From NCBI GenBank assembly GCA_015490895.1, contig WFWY01000083.1:1-37729 (forward strand): a stretch of 37,729 nt of DNA, written 5' to 3'. The translations under genes were made by a program, and so were the position numbers. This document shows positions 17,747 to 25,947 of this stretch, piece by piece (positions within the stretch are counted from its first letter, which is position 1; each line of letters opens with the position of its first letter). The stretch comes from Thiotrichaceae bacterium (GTDB lineage Bacteria > Pseudomonadota > Gammaproteobacteria > Thiotrichales > Thiotrichaceae). Under the pieces are notes generated by a model. The model did no database searches and was not told the origin of the DNA. It saw only the letters and a program-made list of their open reading frames with translations.

Positions 17747-19287
17747 TAGATAATCACCACAAAGGTGACCGCGACCAGAACCACCAGATAACGTGGCTGA
17801 CTAAGCAGCTTTTCTATCGTCAGCATGTAGCCTCCCAGATGATGCAGCATTTTCAGTAACCCTTCACCACCACCTTGCAAGATCAGACGTTCTTCGAACC
17901 ACTCAAAGGCTGAAGCTACCATTTCCATCAGCTTGCCTGTCAGGCCCCTGCCCTTGCCAATATTTTCTATCCAGCGTTGTTGCTGTACCCCCGGCAAGCC
18001 TGCGGGCTCTGTTGGCAGGCCAATCATGCGGTTTATTACTTTTTCGTCAAAGTCACGGACTTCTTTGGCCAAAGACCGGGTAGGCCGGATCAGGAACCAG
18101 TCTGCAAGATGATCCAGCCAAAAGCGTTGCAGGGCTGCGGTATACAGGAATGTGCGTGACCGTAGCCAGGGCGCGACTTCACGCGCCGGTCGATGCACCA
18201 TAAACATCAGGTCGGGCGAGCTTAGAAATTGCCAGGAACGCCAGATAGCGTGTGCAGTCAGGTGCCAGGCCGCCAGCTCAAACCAGCCCAGGCCGCATTC
18301 AACAAACATGAGTCCTACCTGAGCAGTGGTTGAAAACATCAGCGAACTTTTTACATCCGTTTGCACCAATGCCGATAACCAGCCATAAATCGCTGTGATA
18401 CCACCCACAATGACCAGTATCCACATCACCAGAGGAACCTGCTCAAACAGAAATTGCAGCCGGATTACCAGATAGACACCTGCATGTACCATCAATGAAC
18501 CATAAAAAATTGCACTGGACGGGGTTGGCCCTTCCAGTGCCCGACTGATCCAGCCAGAAAAAGGCAACATTGCTGATTTGGCCAGTGCTGCAACCAGGAA
18601 ACCAGCCAGCATCAGCCCCAGATGCAAGGTACTTTGCTCAGGGCTGTGGTTCATAATATCTACCCAGTCAGCACTCCCGATCACACTAAAACTCACATAC
18701 AGGGCAAATAAAAATCCAGCATCTCCCACACGGTTGGTAATCAATGCGTAATTGGCATTTTTCGTAGCGACCCGGCGATGACTGGAATAGGCAATTAAAA
18801 GGAAAGAGCTAATCCCTGCCAGCTCCCAGCCAACAAAAGCCAGTACACCATTACCTGCCAGCACTATCAGTAACATACCACTGGAAAAAAGGGACAGAAT
18901 TATGAAAAAACGCTGAAAACCTGCTTCACGGTGAAGGTAATTCACCGAAAACCGAATAGTAACCAGTAGCAGAAAACTGGCCAGAGTACCAAATGTCAGC
19001 CCCAGCGTATCAAGGTATAGACCGAAATCGACCTTTATCGCACCGCTATGGAACCACTCACCGATGTGAATAGAACCAGGTGCCCCCTGAAACAGGGCGA
19101 TGGTGTCAACAACCAGTATCAGGATCAATGAAAAAGCGCTGGCACTCACTGCAACAGAAGCAGTGTGTCGCTCACCAGACTCGCCACGATTCATACCACT
19201 TAAGTACCCCAGTGCAATAAAACCTGCTGCAAACAATGGTGCAAGAGGTACCAGCCAAACCAGCTGGATAATGCTCTCCCCTGTCAT
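17746..19287 (-). CDS. dabB: DabB, NuoL-like membrane subunit of the inorganic-carbon transporter
   Basis: 513 residues. Membrane partner of DabA; in characterised DAB complexes it is thought to use a cation gradient to drive one-way CO2 hydration in the cytoplasm. NuoL landmarks are present: E155 in FVGWELAG, the TNRVGDAGFLF loop, K237 in LAKSAMLPFSGW, the GPTPSSAIFYGSLMVHAGVYL segment and DVKSSLMFSTTAQVGLM. The C-terminal part (about 370-513) is hydrophilic and amphipathic, with a final membrane segment. The ATG overlaps the dabA stop (ATGA) and has a strong AGGAGG site 6 bases upstream. Confidence 0.9.
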   Translation of the reverse strand: MTGESIIQLVWLVPLAPLFAAGFIALGYLSGMNRGESGERHTASVAVSASAFSLILILVVDTIALFQGAPGSIHIGEWFHSGAIKVDFGLYLDTLGLTFGTLASFLLLVTIRFSVNYLHREAGFQRFFIILSLFSSGMLLIVLAGNGVLAFVGWELAGISSFLLIAYSSHRRVATKNANYALITNRVGDAGFLFALYVSFSVIGSADWVDIMNHSPEQSTLHLGLMLAGFLVAALAKSAMLPFSGWISRALEGPTPSSAIFYGSLMVHAGVYLVIRLQFLFEQVPLVMWILVIVGGITAIYGWLSALVQTDVKSSLMFSTTAQVGLMFVECGLGWFELAAWHLTAHAIWRSWQFLSSPDLMFMVHRPAREVAPWLRSRTFLYTAALQRFWLDHLADWFLIRPTRSLAKEVRDFDEKVINRMIGLPTEPAGLPGVQQQRWIENIGKGRGLTGKLMEMVASAFEWFEERLILQGGGEGLLKMLHHLGGYMLTIEKLLSQPRYLVVLVAVTFVVII

Positions 19288-22200
19288 ATCGTCCCTCCTG
19301 ATGGATGACCAGACCCGGAAGGCGCAATCAAAACAGGTGACAGCGGTTCCATATGACCCGTATACCAGTCAGAGGATTGCTGGACGGTTTGCAGAGCCGG
19401 CAACTGTTCATTTGACCAGGGAATAAAACCACGTTGCGGGTCGAAAAAATGAATAGCTCCACTCTCTGGATCAACGGACGATAACAGTATCCACTCATTG
19501 CCAATCAGCTCCTGCAATGCCGGGGCACGTTGGTAAATTGCCGTGAGGATATCCGTGCTGGCTTCTACCATCACCTGCAAGCGCATGGCTTCATGGATTT
19601 CAACCATTTGCTGGGGCAAGCCGGTTCTCAGATCAGAACCAGCACCTTCCATCACGCCAAAAAAACCGGTGACATTATGTGTCACCTTGCTACCGGCACC
19701 AAAGCGATCATTGCTGACTTTGGAGAAATAGTATTCAAGGCTAATACCGGCTCCCACTGGCCCTGCCGACAATAACAGGGCTTCCAGTAACGAGCCTTGA
19801 TCATCGTCCACAGTCGCATCATAGGAAATCAAAAACAGGCGTCGATCAAAAAACACTCCCTGGCTCACTGCCCGACGTCCGATAATAGCGCAAGCATTCG
19901 TGGCATGCCCCAGCTCCGGGCGTGCCTGGGAGAAATCAAGTGAACGCTCAATGCTATGCTTAAGGGCTTGCTGTTTGTCTGGCATGGATGGCGCAGAAGC
20001 AAATTTGCGACAACGCTCATGGGCAGAGAACGCTGTTGCCTGCAAGACTTCCTGTTGCAAAGTTACAAAATCATGCTGCAATGCATCCGGTATCAAGGCG
20101 GTATCATACCAGTCAACCGTCTCATTACAGGTATTATGCATGGCACCAACAAACCAGCAATGATCAGGAATCGACAGACCTTCCTCGCAGAGCTGTTTTC
20201 TTACCTCGGAATGATTGGCCATTGATGCCAGAATACGTGCATTGGGGCCACTGTATTTGCCACTACAGGCACCGCAACCATAAGCCGAACGATGCGGGTT
20301 ATTTTCATTTGTCGAACCATGCCCCATGATGACAACAAAACGTCCGAAACCTTCTGTCAGGCCATTGGTACGCAAAAAGCCACCCACACGTGCTACCTGC
20401 TCTTCCAGGCTATATCCCATGGAAGGGTTATCCGGGGTCGCATCAGGTTTGGTCTTTTCCACACAGGTGTGAATCTCGGTAGTAACCGGGATCGCTATAC
20501 GTTGGCGCAAGCTTTGTAGTAATTGTCCAGTTCTTAGTGGTGCGAACACCTTTCCGGCCAGCGTGAGCAGAGTCAACGGCGCACTGGCCATAATCAAGGC
20601 AGAGGAGCTGAGCAGGTTGCGACGCACTTCATGGTTCAACGTGTTTTCCAATCGCACACGTTGCTGATGGCGCTGCTTATGTCTGGCCAGCAGTGACTGA
20701 TCCTGTGGTGCAACGGTTTCATGAATTTCATGCACTGGATCTATGGTTACCGGGGTCAGTTTGATGCACTGATCATGATCCAGCCCCTGCCAGCGATGGG
20801 GGACGTTAAAATGCGCCGCAGCCCCCAGTGTTTCAATCGACGGGTTAATGGCTTCCAGGTGTCGCCGTATACCTTCTTCACGGTCATCCATGCAAAAAAT
20901 AACCTGGGCACTGGGTGAGGTGCCGCTGGTAGAAGTACGGCTGTGCCAGTGGCCGCGGCCCTTGTTCTGTTTAACCGCGTGGAAAAACATTTCCCGGTAA
21001 TGATGCTCATAAGCCTGTAACCAAAGGTAACCGGTTTTATGCTTGTGCATCTGATCCAGCGATGCAAAAAAAGTCTCTACCTGCGCCGTTGTCAGAGAGC
21101 GCACAGCCACAGCGGGAATCCCCAGTATCTGCATCAGGCGAAATAACCGCCAGGCATGGTCATGTACGGTGTAGCGACTTTCCTGTCCGGCAAATTCATG
21201 CTGCTGCCAGACCCAGATCATGTCTGCCAGCTTTTGCCAGTTATCGTAATCATCGGCAAAACGACTATCATGACTGGAAAGACGGTATGCCCGGCTAACC
21301 AGAAACTCCGGCAAATGTTCATTGTACAATTGATAACGTACGAACAACTCGGAACGACGACGGTGAAAATACCACTGTATCGAATGTAAACTGGCTTCGA
21401 GGCGCCATAATTGCCGTGTCAGGCGTTGGGCATATAAACGCTCCAGTACCATACGCACAGCCAGATATTCCATCATGTCAACCCGTTGCTGCATGCCTTC
21501 ATAACCCGGGTGCTCATGCAGCCATAGAAACATGCCAGACCAGCCAGGCAACTCCAGTGCCAGGCGTTGCAGATAATCTGCCCAGTGTGATTCATCCAGC
21601 CCCAGATGGTCCAGTTCCCACATAACAACTTCTAGCGGATCATCCGGTAAACTCTCCAGTTCATCCTGCCAGTCAGGAAGCTCTGGGTCAAAACGAACCA
21701 GATCTTCATAGGCACTGGCCTTCCAGCTGGAAAAAAAGCCCTGCTCACGTTGCGGATGGTGCCAGGCTGCTACTCCCTGATCAAGAAAAGCACCAATATG
21801 ACGTAACAGGCCAGGCCGGTAATCTTCCAGAATATCGTGGCCCGTGAGTTTTTTTAACAGGTCTCGCAAGGTCATGTTCCGGCCAACATCCGACCATAAT
21901 TGTTCCCGAATATGGTCGGATGCCTTCCGCATCGCCCCGTGCAAAATAAAATGGTCTGTGGTTTCCTGCTGCTTCCCCGCCGTCAACTTCCTAAGCAGGC
22001 TCTCGGCAAATTCGGGGGACAAATCAGCAACCTCTTCGGGATGGAGCATGTCATGGCTTAATCCCAACCGATCCAGACAGGCCTCCCACAAGCTACTCAC
22101 GGCACTTTCTTCCGATGAGCTTTCAGCCAGCAGAGCCTGACGGCTACGCCGGGGAACATACGGCATGAAGGAAGTCAACCTATCTTTTTCTTCAATCAGC

Positions 22201-22607
22201 CAGCTTAACTTGCTCGCGCTAATGGACTCGTTGCCATACAAAATAGCAGTAAAATAAAGTTGCTCACGTTTGATAAGGCGCTTCCCGACAGTAAGCCAGC
22301 TCTCCTCTGTGGGCAAGGCCTTATCCGCACGAATCACCGCATAGATATCATCTCGGGTAATACGTCCCTCACGGTAGTAGCCGACATATTCATCCTGCCC
22401 CATATAGCCGTAAATGCCGGTTGTTTTATCCGCAACCTGTAATGCTTCGTTAAAATGCAAATGCTGATAACCGTGCAAGGTATTGTGATGCACAAAGTCC
22501 TTGATAGGTGCCTGTCCGGGCAAGACATGCTGCAAATGCGCCACCATCTGTAACAAACGCTGCCGGGTATCCTCCTCCTTTTGTGGCCTATTATGAGCCT
22601 GTGCCAT
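19284..22607 (-). CDS. dabA: DabA (DUF2309/UPF0753), zinc subunit of the inorganic-carbon transporter
   Basis: Cytoplasmic carbonic-anhydrase-like subunit that hydrates CO2 vectorially with DabB. At 1,107 residues it is of the long DUF2309 type. The predicted zinc site is C572 and D574 in IFCMDDREEG, with H763 in GHGSTNENNP and C778 in YGCGACSG. The spacings (2 and 15 residues) match those of the C351, D353, H524 and C539 ligands of Halothiobacillus DabA. R577 in the DDREEG motif is also conserved. The start codon directly follows the stop of the upstream NuoM-like gene (TAAATG). The N-terminal VHHNTL motif (39-44) is characteristic of the family. Confidence 0.94.
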   Translation of the reverse strand: MAQAHNRPQKEEDTRQRLLQMVAHLQHVLPGQAPIKDFVHHNTLHGYQHLHFNEALQVADKTTGIYGYMGQDEYVGYYREGRITRDDIYAVIRADKALPTEESWLTVGKRLIKREQLYFTAILYGNESISASKLSWLIEEKDRLTSFMPYVPRRSRQALLAESSSEESAVSSLWEACLDRLGLSHDMLHPEEVADLSPEFAESLLRKLTAGKQQETTDHFILHGAMRKASDHIREQLWSDVGRNMTLRDLLKKLTGHDILEDYRPGLLRHIGAFLDQGVAAWHHPQREQGFFSSWKASAYEDLVRFDPELPDWQDELESLPDDPLEVVMWELDHLGLDESHWADYLQRLALELPGWSGMFLWLHEHPGYEGMQQRVDMMEYLAVRMVLERLYAQRLTRQLWRLEASLHSIQWYFHRRRSELFVRYQLYNEHLPEFLVSRAYRLSSHDSRFADDYDNWQKLADMIWVWQQHEFAGQESRYTVHDHAWRLFRLMQILGIPAVAVRSLTTAQVETFFASLDQMHKHKTGYLWLQAYEHHYREMFFHAVKQNKGRGHWHSRTSTSGTSPSAQVIFCMDDREEGIRRHLEAINPSIETLGAAAHFNVPHRWQGLDHDQCIKLTPVTIDPVHEIHETVAPQDQSLLARHKQRHQQRVRLENTLNHEVRRNLLSSSALIMASAPLTLLTLAGKVFAPLRTGQLLQSLRQRIAIPVTTEIHTCVEKTKPDATPDNPSMGYSLEEQVARVGGFLRTNGLTEGFGRFVVIMGHGSTNENNPHRSAYGCGACSGKYSGPNARILASMANHSEVRKQLCEEGLSIPDHCWFVGAMHNTCNETVDWYDTALIPDALQHDFVTLQQEVLQATAFSAHERCRKFASAPSMPDKQQALKHSIERSLDFSQARPELGHATNACAIIGRRAVSQGVFFDRRLFLISYDATVDDDQGSLLEALLLSAGPVGAGISLEYYFSKVSNDRFGAGSKVTHNVTGFFGVMEGAGSDLRTGLPQQMVEIHEAMRLQVMVEASTDILTAIYQRAPALQELIGNEWILLSSVDPESGAIHFFDPQRGFIPWSNEQLPALQTVQQSSDWYTGHMEPLSPVLIAPSGSGHPSGGTI

Positions 22608-24077
22608 TTAAAACAACCTCACTAACTGTTTGATGCTTTGCTCAGAGAGCTGTATCCAGCCTGCCGGCATCACACCCAGTATAATAATCGCACCCATTAG
22701 AACAGAGGCTGCCAGTATTCCCGTAGGCTGCATATCTTCTACTTCCCGCATACTACTGCGTACCGGGCCTGTAAACAGGCGACCCACAGTGCGGATTGCA
22801 TAAATGGCGGAAATAACCACACCCAGGCTAACCAGGAATACCCACCACCCCCAGGCCTGATAGCCACCAATCAAGGCATGTAATTCAGCAATAAAGCCGA
22901 AAGTTCCCGGCATACTGACAGCCGCGATAAAGGCAAGCACCAGGAAAAAGGCAAAACGGGGAGTAATACGGGTGAGTGAACTGTATTGGGAAATATCACG
23001 GGTATGGGTACGCTCATACAACATTCCGATCAGCATGAACGTAACACCAGCCACCAGCCCATGTGCGGTCATTTGTGCAACCGCACCGGTCATGCCCGTG
23101 AAATTCAATGTCGAAATACCCAATAACACCACACCCATATGGCTAACTGAAGAATAAGCAATCATACGTTTCAAATCACGCTGCCGCCATGCCAGCAAGC
23201 CCCCATACACAATACTGAACAATGCCAGTACTACCAGTAAAACCTGCAACGCCTGTGTCGCATCTGGCAACATGCCAGTAGCACGAATGATTCCGTAAGC
23301 ACCCATTTTCAGCAAAATACCGGACAATAAAATACTGACCGGGCCAGGCGCCTCTACATGCGCCAGGGGTAACCAGCCATGCAGGGGAAATATCGGCATC
23401 TTTACACCAAAGCCAACCAGCAGTCCCAATAAGATCAATGTCTGCTGCTGCACCGGGAACCCCTGTGCAGCAGCCATCATTGGTGCCATGGAAAAAGAAC
23501 GCTCGGGCACTGCATCAAACAAGACCAGCAAGCTCACCAGTATAAAGACAGAACCTCCCATGGTATACAATACAAAGTTCAACGCTGCTGTTTGTCGGTT
23601 TTCACCTCCCCAGCGATCAATCAGAAAAAACAGCGGAATCAGGGTCATCTCCCAAAAGACATAAAAGAGCGCCCAGTCCTGTGCCAGAAACACACCCAGA
23701 ATAGCCGTTTCCAGCAACAGTATTAAGATGTAATAGCCTTTTATATGCTGCCGGATACTGGTCGACACCAACAAGGCAATCAGACACAGTAACGCCGTTA
23801 GTATCAGCATTGTTATGGAAAAGCCATCAACACCTACCGCATATGCCGTTCCAAGGCGTTGATTCCAGGAAATATATTCCGCCATTTGAATACCAGCATG
23901 GCTGCTATCGTAACGCATCAGTACTTGTATGGATAACAGCAGGGTTAGCATGCTGCCTGATAGTGCTACCGCACGAACCCATCCGGTACGAGCACCAGGC
24001 AGCAGCACAATAAAAGCAGCGCTCAATACCGGCAACAGCAATAAAAAAGACAGAATATGCGAGTGGAAAAAGGACAT
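22608..24077 (-). CDS. NuoM-like ion-translocating subunit, first gene of the DAB operon
   Basis: 489 residues when begun at the ATG at 24077; a TTG at 24086 is also in frame, and neither has a clear Shine-Dalgarno. Landmarks are GVDGFSITML, the glutamate in FWEMTLIPLFFLID, FPLHGWLPLAHVEAPGPVSILLSG, lysine in LLKMGAYGIIR, and RDLKRMIAYSSVSHMG. It is the most NuoM-like of the three paralogs. Being first, upstream of dabA, suggests it belongs to the transporter and not to complex I. Confidence 0.88.
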   Translation of the reverse strand: MSFFHSHILSFLLLLPVLSAAFIVLLPGARTGWVRAVALSGSMLTLLLSIQVLMRYDSSHAGIQMAEYISWNQRLGTAYAVGVDGFSITMLILTALLCLIALLVSTSIRQHIKGYYILILLLETAILGVFLAQDWALFYVFWEMTLIPLFFLIDRWGGENRQTAALNFVLYTMGGSVFILVSLLVLFDAVPERSFSMAPMMAAAQGFPVQQQTLILLGLLVGFGVKMPIFPLHGWLPLAHVEAPGPVSILLSGILLKMGAYGIIRATGMLPDATQALQVLLVVLALFSIVYGGLLAWRQRDLKRMIAYSSVSHMGVVLLGISTLNFTGMTGAVAQMTAHGLVAGVTFMLIGMLYERTHTRDISQYSSLTRITPRFAFFLVLAFIAAVSMPGTFGFIAELHALIGGYQAWGWWVFLVSLGVVISAIYAIRTVGRLFTGPVRSSMREVEDMQPTGILAASVLMGAIIILGVMPAGWIQLSEQSIKQLVRLF

Positions 24078-24130
24078 ACAGGCCAATACAACCGACTATC
24101 AAAAATAATAAAACGCGCAAGTATAACGGA

Positions 24131-24158
24131 ATAGTATTCACCTCTCTACGCCTATCAA
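24131..24158 (-). promoter_or_regulatory. Candidate sigma70 promoter of the DAB operon
   Basis: On the minus strand TTGATA (24153-24158) is followed after 16 bases by TACTAT (24131-24136). It is about 54 bases before the first start codon of the operon. The -35 box lies 3 bases inside a MITE end remnant at 24162-24180, so the element may have shaped this promoter. Confidence 0.42.
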
Positions 24159-24161
24159 TTC

Positions 24162-24180
24162 GCTCACGACTCAATCAGAG
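24162..24180. repeat. Decayed D-type MITE end
   Basis: GCTCACGACTCAATCAGAG matches the reverse complement of the copy D left end, lacks the final TCTCC, and is followed by TTAA. It lies just upstream of the DAB promoter candidate. Confidence 0.5.
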
Positions 24181-24271
24181 TTAATCACACCATTAATCGT
24201 ATTTCCGTAAATTATTGTTCACAGGATGGTGATCACGGCGTGTTCTCATTTGATTCTCATGTAATAATAGC

Positions 24272-24295
24272 GCTCACGACTTAATCAGAGTCTCC
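24272..24295. repeat. D-type MITE end abutting copy B
   Basis: GCTCACGACTTAATCAGAG followed by TCTCC matches the reverse complement of the copy D left end at 23 of 24 bases. It is joined to copy B through a single TTAA, as at other junctions in the window. No matching second end of this element was found, so it is an orphan end. Confidence 0.6.
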
Positions 24296-24299
24296 TTAA

Positions 24300-24449
24300 G
24301 GAGAAGTCCGGTCGAATTTCCTGTGAGATGAAATTCGTCAGTTTTTTGATAGAAAAGTTAGCAATAGTCATTCTATGGGTCACTTTTATAGCGAAAAAAT
24401 GGCGATATTTTAGCCTTAGGAAAACGATTGGGACTTGATCAGAGACTCC
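24300..24449 (+). repeat. MITE-like element, copy B (150 bp, TTAA target duplication)
   Basis: Same interior and orientation as copies A and C, but 9 bases are missing at the left end (GGAGAAGTCC instead of GGAGCCTCTGATTAAGTCC). TTAA flanks both sides (24296-24299 and 24450-24453). It ends 42 bases before the Nudix start codon. Together with remnants it fills most of the divergent region between the DAB operon and the Nudix gene. Confidence 0.85.
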
Positions 24450-24491
24450 TTAAAGCACTCTGTACGAGCTATACCAGATAAAAGGATTCGT

Positions 24492-25031
24492 GTGAATTAT
24501 TGCAGCCATTGTGGTGCCCCTGTTTCTGTCAAGATACCGGAAGGTGATGAACGTCCACGTCATGTCTGTGAGCGTTGCGACACTATCCACTATCAGAACC
24601 CGAAGATTGTTGCCGGTGTGCTACCTACCTGGAAAGACCAGATCCTTTTTTGTCGTCGCGCCATAGAACCCAGAAAAGGCCTATGGACATTACCCGCCGG
24701 CTTTATGGAGAATAATGAAACTGTTGCTGAAGCAGCATGTCGGGAAACCTATGAAGAAGCCCATGCACGTCTTGCCGGGGTCGAGTTATATACCGTCATT
24801 AGTCTGCCGCATATTAGCCAGGTCTATATGCTTTATCGCGGAGAACTGGATGATGGAAGCTATTCACCCGGCATAGAAAGCCTGGAAACCCGGTTATTTG
24901 ATATTGACACCATACCCTGGGGTGAACTGGCTTTCAAAACGATTGAAAAAACCCTGCAATGTTTCGTCGAGGATCGCAAATCAGGCACGTTCCCGGTACA
25001 TAACCTGACGATTACTCCGGCGAAAAAATGA
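24492..25031 (+). CDS. Nudix hydrolase with N-terminal zinc ribbon
   Basis: Hydrolyses a nucleoside diphosphate linked to another group; the exact substrate is unknown. The GTG at 24492 is chosen because AAAAGG lies 6 bases upstream and the product then starts VNYCSHCG, as family members do (179 residues). The earlier in-frame TTG at 24435 lies inside a MITE. The zinc ribbon ligands are C4, C7, C26 and C29. The Nudix box follows, G-x5-E-x7-RE-x2-EE, in the GFMENNETVAEAACRETYEE segment. ADP-ribose, NADH or capped-RNA type substrates are possible. It overlaps the NYN gene by 4 bases (ATGA). Confidence 0.9.
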   Translation: MNYCSHCGAPVSVKIPEGDERPRHVCERCDTIHYQNPKIVAGVLPTWKDQILFCRRAIEPRKGLWTLPAGFMENNETVAEAACRETYEEAHARLAGVELYTVISLPHISQVYMLYRGELDDGSYSPGIESLETRLFDIDTIPWGELAFKTIEKTLQCFVEDRKSGTFPVHNLTITPAKK

Positions 25032-25513
25032 TATCTTCAGCAACCAGTATTGCCGTCTTTGTCGATGTACAGAATATCTATTATACCGTACGTGACACTT
25101 ACCAGCGCCATTTTAACTATCGCGCTTTCTGGAACGCTATTAGCCAGCGTGGACACATTCAGCACGCTTTCGCCTATGCCATAGACCGGGGTGATGCCCG
25201 GCAGGAAAAATTTCAGCAAATCCTCCGAAATATCGGTTTTGAAATCAAGCTGAAACCTTACATTCAGCGCAGGGATGGAACTGCCAAAGGTGACTGGGAT
25301 GTCGGCATTACTCTGGATGTCATGGAATATGCCCCCCACGTCAATACCATTGTGCTTGCATCAGGAGATGGTGATTTCGACCTGCTCTTGCAAAAAGTCA
25401 CACAGGATTACTCTGTCACTACCGAGGTCTATGGTGTTCCGGCACTAACCGCAACAACGCTCATACACGCTGCAACCTACTTTCATCCCATTGATAAGAA
25501 ACTGCTGCTTTAA
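25028..25513 (+). CDS. NYN-domain (LabA/DUF88-type) putative ribonuclease
   Basis: 161 residues, almost entirely one NYN/PIN-like domain. Acidic metal-binding positions are visible: D13 in FVDVQN, D89 and D91 in KGDWDVG, D97 in ITLDVM, and D114 and D116 in ASGDGDFDLLL. NYN proteins of this type are predicted or shown to be RNases, but the target is unknown. It starts inside the end of the Nudix gene (ATGA), so the two are translationally coupled; together they could act on modified or capped RNA, which is inference. Its stop codon is provided by the TTAA duplication of MITE copy C. Confidence 0.88.
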   Translation: MISSATSIAVFVDVQNIYYTVRDTYQRHFNYRAFWNAISQRGHIQHAFAYAIDRGDARQEKFQQILRNIGFEIKLKPYIQRRDGTAKGDWDVGITLDVMEYAPHVNTIVLASGDGDFDLLLQKVTQDYSVTTEVYGVPALTATTLIHAATYFHPIDKKLLL

Positions 25514-25672
25514 GGAGCCTCTGATTACGTCCGGTCGAATTTCCTGTGAGATGAAATTCGTCAGTTTTTTGATAGAAAAGTTAGCAATAGTCATTCTATG
25601 GGTCACTTTTATAGCGAAAAAATGGCGGTATTTCAGCCTCAGGAAAACAATTGGGACTTATTCAGAGGCTCC
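25514..25672 (+). repeat. MITE-like element, copy C (159 bp, TTAA target duplication)
   Basis: Begins GGAGCCTCTGATTACGTCC and ends GGGACTTATTCAGAGGCTCC. TTAA flanks both ends (25510-25513 and 25673-25676). It has the same length and orientation as copy A and differs from it at a handful of positions. The left duplication contains the TAA stop of the NYN gene, so the insertion site is exactly at the gene's end. Confidence 0.87.
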
Positions 25673-25677
25673 TTAAG

Positions 25678-25760
25678 TACAGGAAGTACAGGCTGAAGCA
25701 TTAGTCATCGGGGTGGCACCCACTTGCTATTTTAAACGAAGCTTTCAGGCACAAAAATAA
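25678..25760 (+). pseudogene. Possible 3' tail of a TnpB-like gene
   Basis: A plus-strand frame encodes a short C-terminal-like peptide ending in CYFKRSFQAQK and a TAA at 25758-25760, with no start. It is followed by three tandem hairpins, as often seen after the TnpB gene of IS200/IS605 elements, and MITE copy C abuts its left side. The homology is only suggested by shape; treat as speculative. Confidence 0.22.
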
Positions 25761-25785
25761 ACACCCCTCTTTTTATTTCCCAATA

Positions 25786-25822
25786 GGCGGCTTTAGTCCG
25801 CACGGATGTGCGATAGTCCGCC
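25786..25822. repeat. Hairpin 1 of a tandem hairpin cluster
   Basis: Outer arms GGCGG (25786-25790) and CCGCC (25818-25822) enclose the perfect inner stem CGCAC-GGAT-GTGCG (25799-25812). It is the first of three hairpins in under 100 bases. Confidence 0.5.
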
Positions 25823-25831
25823 GATAGAGCA

Positions 25832-25854
25832 TTGAGCGATGTATCATCGCTCAA
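25832..25854. repeat. Hairpin 2 of the cluster (perfect 10 bp stem)
   Basis: TTGAGCGATG and CATCGCTCAA form a perfect stem around the loop TAT. Such stable stems could be part of an element end or a structured RNA. Confidence 0.6.
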
Positions 25855-25879
25855 ACCCACCAGCTTGAGCTGGTGGGTT
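25854..25879. terminator. Hairpin 3, perfect 12 bp palindrome, possible bidirectional terminator
   Basis: AACCCACCAGCT, two bases (TG), then AGCTGGTGGGTT form a perfect stem, followed on the plus strand by GTTTAGTCGATTTT. It lies downstream of the Nudix-NYN pair and also past the cyclophilin stop on the other strand, so it may end transcripts from either side. It may also be an insertion-sequence terminus. Confidence 0.55.
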
Positions 25880-25947
25880 GTTTAGTCGATTTTCTCGATT
25901 TGTCCCTTAAAAATCAGGACGATGTCGCCAAAAATGAACGTGAGAGG

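Noticed and set aside
14721-24077. Interpretation of the operon as respiratory complex I
   Set aside because: Only NuoL/M-type subunits occur and they flank dabA; the NADH, iron-sulfur and other membrane subunits of complex I are missing.
24435-24491. Extended Nudix start at TTG 24435
   Set aside because: The start lies inside MITE copy B and the GTG at 24492 has a well-spaced ribosome site directly before the conserved NYCSHCG sequence.
25491-25676. 61-codon plus-strand frame spanning MITE copy C
   Set aside because: It begins inside the NYN gene in another frame and runs through the MITE; treated as part of the repeat.
25786-25879. CRISPR-like array
   Set aside because: The three hairpins have different sequences and no regular spacers.
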